From positions 39,307-103,306 of the forward strand of contig JANWYH010000011.1 in assembly GCA_025054715.1 (NCBI GenBank): a stretch of DNA of 64,000 nt, in the 5' to 3' direction. Below the pieces are notes generated by a model. That model did not search any database. It worked only from the letters and a program-made list of their open reading frames with translations, and was not told the origin of the DNA. The first letter of the stretch is position 1. Each line of letters starts with the position of its first letter. Positions 63,794 through 64,000 of this stretch are shown in pieces. The translations under genes were made by a program, and so were the position numbers. The stretch comes from Pyrinomonadaceae bacterium. Its GTDB lineage: Bacteria; Acidobacteriota; Blastocatellia; Pyrinomonadales; Pyrinomonadaceae.

Positions 63794-64000
63794 ATGAAAA
63801 AGACAAGGGTAGAAAGAGATTTAGCTTTGGATTTTTTAAGAGTAACAGAGGCAGCAGCGATTGCTGCGGCGAAGACCATGGGACAAGGCGATCGCAAGCG
63901 AAGCGATCATGTAGCCGTCGAAGCTATGCGAGAAGTGTTAGATTCTGTTCCGATTCGAGGTCGCATCGTAATAGGTGAGGGTGAGCGTGACGAAGCTCCA
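63794..64000 (+). CDS. glpX: Class II fructose-1,6-bisphosphatase GlpX (partial)
   Basis: The first 69 codons of a gene that continues past the right edge. The N-terminus [19 protein letters not shown] and the following [14 protein letters not shown] are diagnostic of GlpX, the gluconeogenic phosphatase that makes fructose 6-phosphate. The start is ATG 63794 or, in frame, GTG 63788; AGGGTAAGA lies upstream. With pckG in the same window it supports gluconeogenic capacity. Confidence 0.93.
   Translation, partial: MKKTRVERDLALDFLRVTEAAAIAAAKTMGQGDRKRSDHVAVEAMREVLDSVPIRGRIVIGEGERDEAP

Noticed and set aside
1..64000. CRISPR arrays, intact insertion sequences, prophage genes
   Set aside because: I saw no regularly spaced direct repeats, no intact transposase, integrase or phage structural gene in the window.

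Overview
The window is about 64 kb of AT-rich bacterial DNA (roughly 40% GC by eye) that is almost fully coding. The gene families point to an Acidobacteriota genome, probably Blastocatellia. It has two Oar-like TonB-dependent receptors of about 1,100-1,200 residues with an N-terminal carboxypeptidase-regulatory-like domain, an FG-GAP protein with D-Y-D-G-D-G-K-T-D loops, a PD40 propeller, a BACON-like tail on a subtilisin, a GTP-type PEP carboxykinase and an archaeal/fungal-type aspartate-semialdehyde dehydrogenase. This placement is inference from family content; there is no rRNA in the window.

Layout. 1-5.9 kb: a minus-strand surface-glycan cluster (truncated Trm112-type methyltransferase, carbamoyltransferase, frameshifted GT4 glycosyltransferase, methyltransferase, Wzx-like flippase). 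6.1-10.6 kb: OppD-type ABC ATPase, S41 C-terminal protease, LOG-family protein, LytTR response regulator. 10.6-12 kb: a decayed stretch with a twice-frameshifted gene. 12-17 kb: dprA, priA and an AlbA_2 protein. 17.2-20.5 kb: first Oar-like receptor. 20.5-28.4 kb: UPF0104 membrane protein, then an operon of acyl-CoA dehydrogenase, M19 dipeptidase, DPM-synthase-like GT2, TMTC-like membrane/TPR protein and amidase. 28.5-34.7 kb: pckG, a WbpM/FlaA1-type dehydratase and a convergent O-antigen ligase with an inserted PDZ-like segment. 34.7-35.3 kb: a hairpin-rich stretch without a convincing gene. 35.3-46.1 kb: queC, FHA-GGDEF cyclase, ferritin-like protein, PD40 protein, aminotransferase-asd, cysteine desulfurase, and an E1alpha-nhaA-E1beta operon. 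46.1-54.7 kb: a 1,183-residue unknown exported protein, an SPFH protein and the second Oar-like receptor. 54.9-64 kb: an FHA/M15-like membrane protein, tRNA-Arg and tRNA-His running into a subtilisin gene, an FG-GAP protein, split heptose kinase and adenylyl/cytidylyltransferase-type genes, rsmE, gamma-carbonic anhydrase, FMN reductase, ferredoxin and the start of glpX.

The most notable signal is regulatory. Each of the two Oar-like receptor genes is preceded by a textbook sigma-54 (-24/-12) element, TGGCAY-N5-TTGCW, 52-56 bp before the start codon. Both also carry an identical 12-bp near-palindrome about 65-70 bp further upstream. By eye I found no other full match to the sigma-54 element on either strand. 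Other points of interest are the structured stretch at 34.7-35.3 kb, the PDZ-like insertion in an O-antigen ligase, nhaA lying between the two E1 subunit genes, a GT2/TMTC-like pair that resembles an O-mannosylation module, and four convergent gene pairs whose stop codons interleave in exactly 4 bp. No CRISPR array, intact transposase or prophage was seen.
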